NCBI GenBank assembly: GCA_002405915.1
Contig: DHMS01000015.1
Location: 28,011-65,065, forward strand
Length of the DNA stretch: 37,055 bases
Origin: Christensenella sp. UBA4636
GTDB taxonomy: Bacteria > Bacillota > Clostridia > Christensenellales > Borkfalkiaceae
Direction: 5' to 3'
The notes beneath the pieces are model-generated. The model saw only the letters and a list, made by a program, of their open reading frames with translations. It searched no databases and was not told the DNA's origin. The position numbers and the translations under genes are program-made. Below, one piece after another: positions 1 through 8,656 of this stretch (position 1 is its first letter; the number at the start of each line of letters is the position of its first letter).

Positions 1-7
1 GCTTCGC

Positions 8-63
8 ATTTTTGCGGATAAACCTATCTGAAAAATATAAATTTGATTTCATACCGCAAAAAT
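8..63. repeat. 10-bp inverted repeat upstream of secA
   Basis: ATTTTTGCGG (8-17) is the exact reverse complement of CCGCAAAAAT (54-63), separated by 36 nt. It could be the remains of a terminator of an upstream gene outside the window. The long AT-rich loop makes this uncertain. I see no convincing sigma-A promoter between here and secA. Confidence 0.3.
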
Positions 64-149
64 AATTATTGATAAGGAATGCAAGCCCTAACTTAGCTTT
101 TCGCTGAGTAACTTTTATTAAACATATTACCGACAAAGGGGTATACCGA

Positions 150-2852
150 ATGGGACTTATAAGATGGATTCTCGAATCCGATTCGAGAAGAAGCCTTAAA
201 AAAATAGGCGCGATGGCGGATAAGATTATCGCCTTATCGCCTAAGTACGAAGCGATGACGGACGAAGAACTTCGTTCGCAGACAGACCTTTTAAAGGGCA
301 GACTTACCGCGGGCGAAACGCTTGACGATATTTTGTACGACGCGTTCGCCGTCGTGCGCGAAGCCAGCCACCGCGTTCTCAATATGCGCCACTATAAGGT
401 TCAACTTATGGGCGGTATCTGCGTTCACCAGGGCAGGGTTGCCGAACTTAAAACGGGTGAAGGTAAAACGCTTATGGCTACGCTCCCCGCGTACCTTAAC
501 GCGCTTGCGGGCAAAGGCGTTCATATCGTTACGGTAAACGATTACCTTGCCAAGCGTGACGCCGACTGGATGGGCAAAGTCCATCGCTTTTTAGGGCTTA
601 CCGTAGGCGTAAACGTACATGACATGACGGACGCCGAAAAACGCGCCGCGTACAATTGCGACATTACTTACGGCACCAACAACGAATTCGGTTTCGACTA
701 TCTTCGCGACAATCTTAAAAAGAGATTGCCCGATATGGTTCAGCGCGGACTGGATTTCGCCATCGTCGACGAAGTTGACTCTATCTTAATCGACGAAGCG
801 CGTACGCCGCTTATCATTTCCGCGCCCGGGGACAAGTCCTCTCAACTCTATATCGACGTAGACAGATTCGTGAGAACGCTCAAAAACGAAGAGGATTTCA
901 CGATAGACGTAAAGGAAAAATCTGTGCAGATTACCGAGAGCGGCGCGGCGAAAGCCGAAAGGTTCTTTCATATCGAAAACCTTGCCGACGCGGAACATGC
1001 CGAGCTTAACCACCACATTCAGCAAGCGTTAAAAGCTCACCATATCTTCAAGCGCGACAACGACTATATCGTTCAGGACAACGAAATCATAATCGTCGAC
1101 GAGTTTACCGGTCGACTTATGATAGGCAGAAGATATTCCGAGGGCTTGCACCAAGCTATCGAAGCGAAAGAGGGCGTCGTAGTAAGGAGCGAAAGCAAAA
1201 CGCACGCGACCATTACTTTCCAGAACTATTTCCGCTTGTATCGCAAGCTTTCGGGTATGACGGGTACCGCCAAGACGGAAGAAGAGGAATTCAAGACCAT
1301 TTACGGGCTTGACGTTCTTGAAATCCCGACCAACCGTCCGATGATTCGTCAGGACTTGCATGACGTTATCTATTCTACCGAGAAAGGCAAAATCCGCGCG
1401 ATTATCGCCGACATTAAGGAACACCACGAATTAGGTCAACCTATCCTCGTGGGTACCGTTACGGTCGAAAAATCGGAAGCCATTTCCCGCGCGCTCTTAC
1501 GCGAAAGAATTAAACATAACATATTGAACGCTAAAAATCACCGTCGCGAAGCGGAGATAATCGCACAAGCCGGGCAGAAAGGCGCGGTCACGATTGCAAC
1601 CAACATGGCAGGTCGCGGTACCGATATTCTTTTGGGCGGTAACCCCGAGTACCTTGCCAGACAAGATTTGCGCAACCAAGGCTATTCCGACGACGATATC
1701 GAAATGGCGGTATCTTTTGTTCAGAACGTTCCCGACGATATCAAGGCTTTGCGCGAAAAATACAACGAACTTCTCTTAAAGCACAAGGAAATCACCGATA
1801 AGGAAAAAGAAGAAGTCATGGCTTTGGGCGGGCTTAGGATTATCGGCACCGAGCGGCACGAATCGCGCCGTATCGACAACCAGCTCCGCGGCCGTGCCGG
1901 TCGTCAAGGCGACCCGGGCGCTTCTATCTTCTACATTTCGCTCGAGGACGACCTTGCCGAAAGATTCGGCGGCGAAAGGCTCAAAGGCGCGTATAACTTC
2001 TTCAAGGTTGACGAAGATACGCCGCTTTCTTCAAAAATGCTTTCCCGCGCCATCGAAAACGCTCAACGCACTATCGAGGGCAGAAACTTCGGCATAAGAA
2101 AACATATCATTCAGTACGACGACGTTTTGAACACTCAACGTCAGGTTATCTACGAAGAACGCATGAAAGTTCTCCGCGGCGAAAACATTCATCAAGATAT
2201 TTTGAACCTTATCCCCGATTACGTTGCGGACGTCGTGGCTTCCGCCGTTCCCGATAAGGATAAGCCCGCCACGTGGGACGCCGAAAAGATTAACGTCGCG
2301 CTTGAAAACAGAGCTTTGCCGAAAGGCACCGCCTTCTTAACGCAGGATACGATCGCTAAGTGGGATTACCAATATATGGTGGACGAGTGCGTGAAAAAGG
2401 TTATCGAATGCTACGAAGAAAAAATCGCGCGCTATAAGGAAATGAACATCGACTTCACGATTGTCGAACGCGACGTTCTTCTTTCCTCCGTCGACAGGTT
2501 CTGGATAGACCACATCGACGCGATGGATAAGCTCAAACGCGGCATTTCGCTCCGTTCTTACGCTAATGAGGACCCGATTAACGCCTACAAGCGCGAGGGT
2601 ATGGAAATGTTCGAGGATATGACGGCTTCCATTCAGGAAACTACCGTAAGAATTCTCTTGAACGCCGAAATCAGGGTCGAAGAACCCGCGCCCAAGCCCG
2701 CTCCGCGCCCCATAAATTATTCCTTCGGGGGCGGCGGCTCCGCTCCGCAAAAGGCTGCGCCGGCAAAAGCTACGGCGAAAGTCGGTCGCAACGACCCATG
2801 TCCATGCGGCTCCGGCAAAAAGTACAAAAACTGCTGCGGCAAAAATCAATAA
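150..2852 (+). CDS. secA: Preprotein translocase ATPase SecA
   Basis: SecA is the ATPase that drives unfolded preproteins through SecYEG. The 900-residue length is normal for the family. Visible landmarks are the Walker A motif GEGKT at residues 103-107, the Walker B-like DEVDSILIDEART near residue 206, the NMAGRGTDI and GRAGRQGD helicase motifs, a helical scaffold/wing region, and a Pro/Ala-rich linker leading to a C-terminal SEC-C zinc motif (CPCGSGKKYKNCCG) that in the family binds SecB or ribosomes. The start is supported by AAAGGGG (135-141) about 8 nt upstream. prfB follows 78 nt downstream on the same strand, so the two may be cotranscribed. Many proteins in this window carry signal peptides and would be its clients. 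Identification is secure. Confidence 0.98.
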   Translation: MGLIRWILESDSRRSLKKIGAMADKIIALSPKYEAMTDEELRSQTDLLKGRLTAGETLDDILYDAFAVVREASHRVLNMRHYKVQLMGGICVHQGRVAELKTGEGKTLMATLPAYLNALAGKGVHIVTVNDYLAKRDADWMGKVHRFLGLTVGVNVHDMTDAEKRAAYNCDITYGTNNEFGFDYLRDNLKKRLPDMVQRGLDFAIVDEVDSILIDEARTPLIISAPGDKSSQLYIDVDRFVRTLKNEEDFTIDVKEKSVQITESGAAKAERFFHIENLADAEHAELNHHIQQALKAHHIFKRDNDYIVQDNEIIIVDEFTGRLMIGRRYSEGLHQAIEAKEGVVVRSESKTHATITFQNYFRLYRKLSGMTGTAKTEEEEFKTIYGLDVLEIPTNRPMIRQDLHDVIYSTEKGKIRAIIADIKEHHELGQPILVGTVTVEKSEAISRALLRERIKHNILNAKNHRREAEIIAQAGQKGAVTIATNMAGRGTDILLGGNPEYLARQDLRNQGYSDDDIEMAVSFVQNVPDDIKALREKYNELLLKHKEITDKEKEEVMALGGLRIIGTERHESRRIDNQLRGRAGRQGDPGASIFYISLEDDLAERFGGERLKGAYNFFKVDEDTPLSSKMLSRAIENAQRTIEGRNFGIRKHIIQYDDVLNTQRQVIYEERMKVLRGENIHQDILNLIPDYVADVVASAVPDKDKPATWDAEKINVALENRALPKGTAFLTQDTIAKWDYQYMVDECVKKVIECYEEKIARYKEMNIDFTIVERDVLLSSVDRFWIDHIDAMDKLKRGISLRSYANEDPINAYKREGMEMFEDMTASIQETTVRILLNAEIRVEEPAPKPAPRPINYSFGGGGSAPQKAAPAKATAKVGRNDPCPCGSGKKYKNCCGKNQ

Positions 2853-2858
2853 AAACAC

Positions 2859-2888
2859 GCGATAATCGACTTATAGAAAGGCTTTTTG
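2859..2888 (+). other. Recurrent 3'-flank motif, copy A
   Basis: Just after secA the 15-mer ATAATCGACTTATAG occurs, followed 5 nt later by CTTTTT. The same 15-mer and spacing recur after the thioredoxin gene (5475-5504), and a related form is built into the terminator after rseP (27974-28012). No good hairpin is visible in this copy. It may be a decayed terminator or a 3'-end processing signal. Confidence 0.4.
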
Positions 2889-2930
2889 CTCATAATACAA
2901 TAAACAAATAACCTAACAAGGAGTTTTAAA

Positions 2931-4029
2931 ATGATAAGAACAGACCTTTATTACAACAAACTTAAAGAGCTTCGCTCTATCCTAAACGAGGCAGGATACT
3001 CTCTTTGACCTCGCCAAGGCTAAAGACGAATTAAAGGAAATCGAAGCGGAACAGCAAAAACCGGAAGTTTGGGGAGATTTGAAAAAATCGACAGAGCTTG
3101 CGCGTAAAGCCGGTTCCCTGTCAAAAAAAATAGAGCTTTTCGACAAAGCCGAAAAGACCCTTAACGACGCGGAAGAGCTTGTAAACCTTGCCGCGGAAGA
3201 GGACGACGATTCTTTCTTGCCGGAGGTTGACGAAGAACTCAAAACCATCGAGCAGGAAATAGAAGAAATTCGTTTGCGCACGCTGCTTAAAGGCAAATAC
3301 GACGACTTGAACGCCATTATGACTTTGCATGCGGGCGCGGGCGGCACCGAGGCTTGCGACTGGACGGAAATGCTTTACCGCATGTATATTTGTTATGCGG
3401 AAAAACACGGCTACACGATAGAAGAACTCGACCGTTTGCCGGGCGACGACGCGGGCATAAAGAGCGTTTCTTTCCGCGTGGTAGGCGAAAACGCTTACGG
3501 GTATCTTAAAGCCGAAAAGGGCGTTCATCGCCTTGTCCGTATCTCCCCGTTCGACGCGAACAAACGCCGTCAGACCTCGTTTTCGTCCGTCGACGTTATG
3601 CCGGAAATAGACAATTCGGACGAAATAGAGATACGAGCAGAGGATTTGAAGATAGACACTTACCGTTCTTCGGGCGCGGGCGGACAGCACATCAACAAAA
3701 CGGAGTCGGCAATCCGCATTACGCACATTCCGACGGGCATTATCGTCGCTTGCCAGAACGAGCGCAGCCAGGTTCAGAACAAGGAAATGGCGATGCGCAT
3801 GCTTATGAGTAAGCTCATCGAACTTCGCGAGCAAGAAAGGCTCAAAGAAGCGCAGGAGATAAAAGGCGATATCAAAAAAATAGAATTCGGTTCGCAAATT
3901 CGTTCGTACGTTTTCTGCCCGTACACGATGGTAAAAGACCACAGAACGGGCTACGAAACGGGCAACATTCAGTCGGTCATGGACGGCGAACTCGACGGAT
4001 TCATCACAGAATATCTCAAACGTTCGTAA
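2931..4029 (+). CDS. prfB: Peptide chain release factor 2 (programmed +1 frameshift)
   Basis: RF2 recognises UGA and UAA stop codons and releases the nascent peptide. The gene starts at ATG 2931 after AAGGAG, reads 25 codons to CTT, meets TGA at 3006-3008, and continues in the +1 frame from GAC (3007-3009) to the TAA at 4027-4029. The joined product is 365 residues, the usual RF2 length. Diagnostic motifs are SPF (in RISPFDANKRR), the RF2 codon-recognition tripeptide, and GAGGQHINKTESA with the catalytic GGQ. CTTTGAC is the classic autoregulatory frameshift site of prfB: low RF2 lets the ribosome slip at the in-frame UGA. Annotators that ignore the shift will start the gene at an internal TTG near 3079. 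tsaD starts 6 nt after the stop. Confidence 0.95.
2989..3009 (+). promoter_or_regulatory. prfB programmed +1 frameshift site
   Basis: The slippery core is CTT TGA C (3003-3009). The upstream Shine-Dalgarno-like stimulator is AGGCAGGA (2989-2996), which leaves 6 nt (TACTCT) before CTT. In well-studied sites the SD-like element sits 3 nt from CTT, so the spacing here is one codon longer than the textbook arrangement. Confidence 0.85.
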
Positions 4030-4035
4030 AGCGAT

Positions 4036-5082
4036 ATGGAATATTTTGAAATGGTGAAAACGCTTGAAAAAAAGAGCGAACCCGTTATTTTGGGAATAGA
4101 ATCCTCGTGCGACGAAACCGCGGCTTCGGTAGTCGTAGGCGGAAGAAAGATACTTTCGAACGTGATTTTATCTTCCGCGCCGGAACACATGAAGTACGGT
4201 GGAGTCGTGCCGGAAATAGCTTCGCGCGCGCATACGGAAGCCGTTTCGGAAGCGGTGACGAGAGCGGTAAAGGAAGCGGGACTAACGTTTAGCGATATTG
4301 ACGCGGTTGCCGTAACCTACGGAGCCGGGCTTTTAGGCGCGCTGCTCGTCGGCGTTAGCTACGCAAAGAGCCTTGCTTTCGCGCTAAATAAGCCGCTTTT
4401 ACCCGTAAGCCACATAAGAGGGCATATGGCGGCGGCGTATCTTGCGGACGAAACTTTGGAGCCGCCCTTTGTAACGCTTCTTGCAAGCGGCGGACATACC
4501 GCGATAGGGATTGTCGAAAGCTACGAAAAGCTTAGAATTTTAGGCGGAACCATGGACGACGCTGTCGGCGAAGCGTTCGACAAGGTCGCGCGCGTTCTCT
4601 CTCTTCCCTACCCTGGCGGACCTAACGTCGAAAAGCTTGCCGAAAGCGGAAAAAACATTGTTCCTATGCCGAAAATGCTAAAAAACAACGGCGGATACAA
4701 TTTTTCGTACAGCGGGCTTAAAACCGCGGTTATAAACTACGTTCATAAAGAAGAGCAAGCGGGGCGCGAATATTCTCGCGCGGACGTTGCGGCTTCATTC
4801 CAACATGCCGCGGTGGACATAATTTGCGACAAAGCTGTGCTTGCCGCAGAAGAAAACAAAATAGGCACTCTCGCTATCGGCGGAGGGGTTGCGGCTAACG
4901 GTTATTTAAGGAACTATCTTGCCGAAAAGTGCGCCTATAAGTCGATTAAACTTGTTTTGCCGCCTAAAAAACTATGCACGGACAACGCGGCGATGATTGC
5001 CGCCGAGGGGTATATAAGATACATAGCGGGCGACTATGCGGACCTTACGCTCAACGCAAAGGCGAGCGTGCCGCTCTTATAA
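4036..5082 (+). CDS. tsaD: tRNA threonylcarbamoyladenosine transferase TsaD
   Basis: TsaD transfers the threonylcarbamoyl group to A37 of ANN-decoding tRNAs, acting with TsaB and TsaE (not in this window). The protein has the family N-terminus LGIESSCDETAASVV and the metal-binding HIRGH motif (His126 and His130). The SGGHTAI and GGVAAN nucleotide-binding loops are also clear. At 348 residues it is slightly longer than typical because of a charged N-terminal extension. No strong ribosome binding site precedes ATG 4036, and ATG 4051 is a possible alternative start. Only 6 nt separate it from prfB, so translation coupling to RF2 is likely. Confidence 0.95.
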   Translation: MEYFEMVKTLEKKSEPVILGIESSCDETAASVVVGGRKILSNVILSSAPEHMKYGGVVPEIASRAHTEAVSEAVTRAVKEAGLTFSDIDAVAVTYGAGLLGALLVGVSYAKSLAFALNKPLLPVSHIRGHMAAAYLADETLEPPFVTLLASGGHTAIGIVESYEKLRILGGTMDDAVGEAFDKVARVLSLPYPGGPNVEKLAESGKNIVPMPKMLKNNGGYNFSYSGLKTAVINYVHKEEQAGREYSRADVAASFQHAAVDIICDKAVLAAEENKIGTLAIGGGVAANGYLRNYLAEKCAYKSIKLVLPPKKLCTDNAAMIAAEGYIRYIAGDYADLTLNAKASVPLL

Positions 5083-5165
5083 AGCCTTTATAAAGTTCGG
5101 TTAGCTTTCAAAGCTTGCCGAAGAAAAATCACTTTTACACTTTAAAGCTAAAGGAGTTTTACATT

Positions 5166-5474
5166 ATGGAAGAAATTATTTTGACGAGCAAAAACTTCGA
5201 AGAAGAAGTTTTAAAATCGGAAGGCAAAGTTTTGGTAGACTTTTGGGCGACGTGGTGCGCGCCTTGCCGCATGCTTGCGCCCGAACTTGAAAGTTTTGCG
5301 TTTTCGCAAGACGAAGTAAAGGTCGGCAAGGTAAACGTTGACGAAGAAAGTTCCCTTGCCGTAAAATACGGCGTTAACGTTATCCCTACAATGATACTTT
5401 TTGAAAACGGCGAAGAGTTAAAACGCCGCTCGGGTTATTGTAAGCATGCCGACATAGAGGAATTCGTAAAATAA
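5166..5474 (+). CDS. trxA: Thioredoxin
   Basis: A 102-residue thioredoxin, a cytosolic dithiol/disulfide reductant. The active site is WCAPC (Cys31 and Cys34) rather than the commoner WCGPC, and the cis-proline loop NVIPTM follows. The start at ATG 5166 is chosen because AAAGGAG lies about 10 nt upstream and the protein then begins like other thioredoxins; an upstream in-frame start at 5115 would add an unrelated 17-residue leader. It lies 83 nt after tsaD and ends at a bidirectional terminator shared with spoIIE. The family is certain. The exact paralog (general trxA or a specialised one) is not, so the symbol is approximate. Confidence 0.9.
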   Translation: MEEIILTSKNFEEEVLKSEGKVLVDFWATWCAPCRMLAPELESFAFSQDEVKVGKVNVDEESSLAVKYGVNVIPTMILFENGEELKRRSGYCKHADIEEFVK

Positions 5475-5504
5475 CGAATAATCGACTTATAGGCGGACTT
5501 TTTA
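5475..5504 (+). other. Recurrent 3'-flank motif, copy B
   Basis: It contains ATAATCGACTTATAG followed 5 nt later by CTTTTT, immediately after the thioredoxin stop. The 15-mer is identical to the one after secA. Confidence 0.4.
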
Positions 5505-5531
5505 ACAATTTACAAACAAATTTTCAACAAA

Positions 5532-5569
5532 AAAAACGCGTGCAGCTTTTTTAAGCCGCCCGCGTTTTT
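5532..5569. terminator. Bidirectional terminator between trx and spoIIE
   Basis: The arms AAAAACGCG (5532-5540) and CGCGTTTTT (5561-5569) are perfectly complementary, with an inner GCTT/AAGC pairing in the loop. Because A and T runs flank the stem symmetrically, it can stop transcription of both converging genes. Confidence 0.8.
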
Positions 5570-5584
5570 GCGTGGCTTGCTTTT

Positions 5585-7804
5585 TCACCCCGCTTTAAAA
5601 ACCCGAACGCAGAGGGCGGTCATGTCGTCCTCCGCAACGCCGGAGGAGAGGTCGAGGGCGCGGCGGATAACGCTGTCGCAGAGTGCTTGCGGGTTCTTGG
5701 TCGGCGCGGTTTTCAAAAATTCTATAAATTCCGAGGACGAGGCGAATGCGTCGGTCACGCCGTCCGAAAGCATAAGTATCATGTCGCCGTCGCTAAGAAC
5801 CGCGTTTGCCGTGGACGGGCGAAGCTCGTCGAGTATGCCGAGCGGGAGCGACGAGCCTTCTACGAATTTTAGTCCCTCGCTTGAAACTATAAACCCGTAC
5901 GGCGCGCCTATTTTAATAAAGTCGCAACTTCCGTCGTTGAGGTTAGTGACGGCGATATCGACGGCGGAAAAATTGTCGTCGGTCGCGGCGGATAAAATTT
6001 TGTTGACGAGCGGCAAAGCCGTTTCGGACGAAATGCCCGCGCGGTACAAACTTTCTATAAGCGTAAGCGCGGCGTCCGTCGTGTCCTGCGCTTTTCTGCC
6101 GCTGCCCATGCCGTCGGAAAGCGCAACGAGGAACTTCGAACGGTCTAATTTTATCATCGAATGCGCGTCGCCGCACGCATCGGAAGCGTATTTAGTTACC
6201 GAGTTTACGCCGAAAACCGCATCGAGCGGCGGGGTAGGCTCAAAGGAAAATGCCGCGCCGTCGTTCGAAACGGGCGTAACGGACGATATGGAGAGGTTTT
6301 CGTTGACGACTTTCGACAAAACCTCGGCAATTTTCTTTCCGTCCGCCGTGCTTTTGGCGTAAACGGACACGCGCTTGTTTTCTCCCTCGCCGTAAACGAG
6401 CAAGCCCCTCACGCTAACGCCCTTTGCGCGCAGCTTTTTGTAGATAGCCTTTTCTTCGGTTACGGAAACGGTCGCGGGCGAAGAGTAGCGGAACGCTTCG
6501 TCCTTTAAGCAGTCGGAAACGCCTTTCGCAAAAAGGGAAAGAATCTCCGTCGTTTCGCGCGAACGCTCGTTTTCGCGGATTTTTTCGCAGTTTTCGCTTA
6601 TGGCTTTATTGATTTCGAAAATCATGCCGTTAGGGTACCCGCACCCGTCGAGAAAATCTTTCGTCAAATCCACGAGCGTAACCCGCCCTTTGGTCACGCC
6701 GAGTTCGATTATTTTAGTCATTTCTTCGACGGACGGGAAGTTCGCGCGTGCGCAACGCTTGTACAGCGAGCAACTCTTGCACGACTCCAAAGTCTTTTCG
6801 ACGATTTTTTTAACGTCCGGTCCGTCGTCGTCGCCGCGAAGCTTTTCTATAGAATAATTCATACCGGAAAACACTGCGGCTAAGTCGTAAAGCTTAGCCG
6901 AAAGCTCCCCGCGCGTGCGTGAAACGGCTTCTTTCGTAAGCACGTTTTCCGCGCTTTTTGGGCTAAGCCGAACGAGCGAAGAGTAGACGGAAGAGGGAAC
7001 GAGCGCGAACAAAAGTCCGCCTATAAGTAGGCTAACGCCCTGTATCGCGTCGAACGAAGCGTAAATATCGGTGAACGAATAAAGCAAAAATTCCGCTCCG
7101 ACGGGCGCAAGTGCGGCAAGGAACGGCGTTATCCCCATAAACAAAGAGGCAACGAGCGCATAACACAAAAACACCGCCGCATACGCCGGATTGACGGCGG
7201 CGAGCGGCACGCACAAAACGCCCGCAAGAGCATAACTTTTCCCTCTGAGCCTCGTGGCGGCGAGAATAAAGAAAACGGCAATGCCTTTGTAGATGTCTAT
7301 TCCTACAAGATTGTTTAGCCCGAAAGCAAGCGCGCAGATAAAAAGCGACAAACACGCGCCTTCGCCGACAGACATTTCTTCCGCGAAAGAAGAGTTCTTT
7401 ACAAGCTTAACAGCCTCGGCACACACGAGCGAAAATAGCGCGATAATCGATGTATATACTAACTTTAAGTAAATTTTGCCCTCGCCCGTAACGATATAGA
7501 CGGCGCAAGAAGCAAAGATATACAAAGCGATTTCCGCACCCGCGACTTTCCCCTTTTTCCGATACACCGCGGCAAGCGAAGCTATAACCGCCGTCATAAC
7601 GCTTGCTGCGATAAGCATAGGCACGCTCGGCGTCACCGCGAACGACAGTAAGAAAGCCACCGCCGCCGGCACGAGCGGATACCCGCCGAAGCACAACGCG
7701 CAAAAAAGCGACAGCGCGAGCGGAACACGGAACGCGGCGTTCAAAAGCGCAAAGCAAAGCGCGATAAGCAAAAATATTCCCGTACTTTTCAATTTCTCTT
7801 TCAT
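5585..7804 (-). CDS. spoIIE: Stage II sporulation protein E (PP2C phosphatase)
   Basis: SpoIIE is the membrane serine phosphatase that dephosphorylates the anti-anti-sigma factor SpoIIAA at the forespore septum and so activates sigma-F. The 739-residue protein has an N-terminal half rich in hydrophobic helices (roughly residues 5-270), a central regulatory/oligomerisation region, and a C-terminal PP2C domain with the signature LSDGMGSGRKA near residues 560-570 and a second metal motif MLSDGVTDAF. It is somewhat shorter than the Bacillus subtilis protein. The ribosome binding site AAGGAA (7811-7816 on the plus strand) supports the start. It is the only sporulation gene in the window, which indicates genetic potential to sporulate rather than proof of it. 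Confidence 0.95.
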   Translation of the reverse strand: MKEKLKSTGIFLLIALCFALLNAAFRVPLALSLFCALCFGGYPLVPAAVAFLLSFAVTPSVPMLIAASVMTAVIASLAAVYRKKGKVAGAEIALYIFASCAVYIVTGEGKIYLKLVYTSIIALFSLVCAEAVKLVKNSSFAEEMSVGEGACLSLFICALAFGLNNLVGIDIYKGIAVFFILAATRLRGKSYALAGVLCVPLAAVNPAYAAVFLCYALVASLFMGITPFLAALAPVGAEFLLYSFTDIYASFDAIQGVSLLIGGLLFALVPSSVYSSLVRLSPKSAENVLTKEAVSRTRGELSAKLYDLAAVFSGMNYSIEKLRGDDDGPDVKKIVEKTLESCKSCSLYKRCARANFPSVEEMTKIIELGVTKGRVTLVDLTKDFLDGCGYPNGMIFEINKAISENCEKIRENERSRETTEILSLFAKGVSDCLKDEAFRYSSPATVSVTEEKAIYKKLRAKGVSVRGLLVYGEGENKRVSVYAKSTADGKKIAEVLSKVVNENLSISSVTPVSNDGAAFSFEPTPPLDAVFGVNSVTKYASDACGDAHSMIKLDRSKFLVALSDGMGSGRKAQDTTDAALTLIESLYRAGISSETALPLVNKILSAATDDNFSAVDIAVTNLNDGSCDFIKIGAPYGFIVSSEGLKFVEGSSLPLGILDELRPSTANAVLSDGDMILMLSDGVTDAFASSSEFIEFLKTAPTKNPQALCDSVIRRALDLSSGVAEDDMTALCVRVFKAG

Positions 7805-7833
7805 ATACTTTTCCTTAATATATAGTTGACTTG

Positions 7834-7868
7834 ATTTTACAATAAATCGTGTGTAAAGATTTGTCGAA
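7834..7868 (-). promoter_or_regulatory. Putative Spo0A-activated promoter of spoIIE
   Basis: Read on the minus strand, a -10 TAAAAT (plus 7834-7839) lies 22 nt downstream of TCGACA (plus 7862-7867). The latter overlaps TTTGTCGAA (plus 7860-7868), a match to the Spo0A box core TGTCGAA. Long-spacer sigma-A promoters with a 0A box over the -35 region are the known architecture for Spo0A-activated stage II genes in Bacillus. The -10 ends 30 nt from the start codon. Confidence 0.6.
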
Positions 7869-7920
7869 TAACGACTTTTAAAAGAGAAAAGGAACGATTT
7901 GGTTTTTTTGTAAAAAAAAC

Positions 7921-8159
7921 AGTTGAAAGGTGAAAGTTGAAAGTTGAAAATTGCGGACGAATTGAAAGTTGCAAAAGCTGCCCGAAAACTTTTAACTTTA
8001 CTTTTTCAACTTTCAATTTTTCTCAATATCCCCTCATCCACCGACGTTCAGTCGGTCCCCCTTCCCCACAAAGATTTTTTAAAAATCGGGGGAAGGTCGA
8101 AGAGAAAAAAGCCGTCAAAAATAGCTTTCAATTTTCCATTTTCAACTTTCAATTTTTTA
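7921..8159. repeat. Repeat island: GTTGAAA tracts around palindromic element P1
   Basis: GTTGAAA/ATTGAAA heptamers (7921-7975) are followed by the complementary orientation CTTTCAA (8001-8016) and again at 8127-8158. Element P1 lies between them, so the tracts could pair across it. No gene is supported in 7870-8380; open frames here simply run through the repeats. Confidence 0.7.
8024..8099 (-). repeat. Palindromic dispersed repeat P1 (minus orientation)
   Basis: The reverse complement reads CGACCTTCCCCC, an ATTTT/AAAAT mini-stem, GTGGGGAAGGGGGACCG, then GGTGGATGAGGGGATATTG. It is the same long form as the copy at 15077-15155. Confidence 0.8.
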
Positions 8160-8162
8160 TGA

Positions 8163-8208
8163 ACACTGTTCAAAAACTGACCTTTTTCATCCCTCAAATT
8201 CACGATTA
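8163..8208 (+). repeat. 46-bp direct repeat, copy 1
   Basis: An exact 46-bp sequence beginning ACACTGTTCAAAAACTGACC recurs at 8296-8341, 133 bp further on. Element P2 lies between the two copies. Confidence 0.85.
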
Positions 8209-8215
8209 TATCTGC

Positions 8216-8271
8216 CGACATTCCCCCTTGTGGGGAAGGGGGACCGCCGCCGCGCGGTGGTGGATGAGGGG
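8216..8271 (+). repeat. Palindromic dispersed repeat P2
   Basis: Short form: CGACATTCCCCCTTG, TGGGGAAGGGGGACCG, a GCCGC/GCGGT stem, GGTGGATGAGGGG. It sits inside the 133-bp duplicated interval. Confidence 0.8.
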
Positions 8272-8295
8272 CAAAAAAACGACTTGAAAATTTTG

Positions 8296-8341
8296 ACACT
8301 GTTCAAAAACTGACCTTTTTCATCCCTCAAATTCACGATTA
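8296..8341 (+). repeat. 46-bp direct repeat, copy 2
   Basis: Identical to 8163-8208. It ends 55 bp before an extended -10 (TGGTATACT, 8394-8402) that could serve the downstream lipoprotein gene, so it may carry a regulator site. Confidence 0.85.
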
Positions 8342-8393
8342 CGTCGTTTTTTTCGCAAGTTACGTCATTTTATAACACAAGATTTGTTTTTTG

Positions 8394-8402
8394 TGGTATA
8401 CT
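8394..8402 (+). promoter_or_regulatory. Possible extended -10 promoter for the 8657 gene
   Basis: TGG-TATACT fits an extended -10, but no clear -35 is seen. A second TATAAT (8502-8507) lies closer to the gene. Which one is used, if either, cannot be decided from sequence. An inverted repeat TTTTAGGGCG/CGCCCTAAAA (8426-8435 and 8464-8473) lies between them. Confidence 0.35.
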
Positions 8403-8545
8403 TGTGCCAAAGATAAATCGGTTGTTTTTAGGGCGGCTCAACGCTATAAAAAACAAAACTCAACGCCCTAAAAAATAAAAACCCGAAAAGTCTTTACAAT
8501 ATATAATACCTTTATCGGAAAGGCGCAAAAATCTTTTCTCCCTTT

Positions 8546-8593
8546 GCCCCTCTCCGGAGAGGGGCTTTTGCTCGCCCGCGGACGAGCAAAAGC
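8546..8593 (+). repeat. Two overlapping strong hairpins in the 5' leader
   Basis: A perfect 20-bp palindrome (8546-8565, half-site GCCCCTCTCC) is followed by TTTTG, which looks like a terminator. It shares its last two bases with a second perfect 11-bp stem GCTTTTGCTCG/CGAGCAAAAGC (8564-8574 and 8583-8593). The two may coexist or compete. They lie about 60-110 nt before the lipoprotein start and could attenuate it, or be one more dispersed repeat. Confidence 0.55.
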
Positions 8594-8656
8594 AATAAAC
8601 GTTCATGGTAAAAACGAGAAACCGACTCGTTAAAAAATAAAAAGGAGTGAAACAGT

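Noticed and set aside
1..149. tRNA, riboswitch or secA promoter at the window start
   Set aside because: No cloverleaf, no known riboswitch core and no -35/-10 pair with suitable spacing could be found.
2337..2858. Long open frame antisense to the end of secA
   Set aside because: It mirrors the codon pattern of secA, has no ribosome binding site and no recognisable domain; a typical shadow frame.
7937..8299. Several open frames on both strands in the repeat island
   Set aside because: They are translations of the P element and GTTGAAA tracts; no start signals, no conserved domain.
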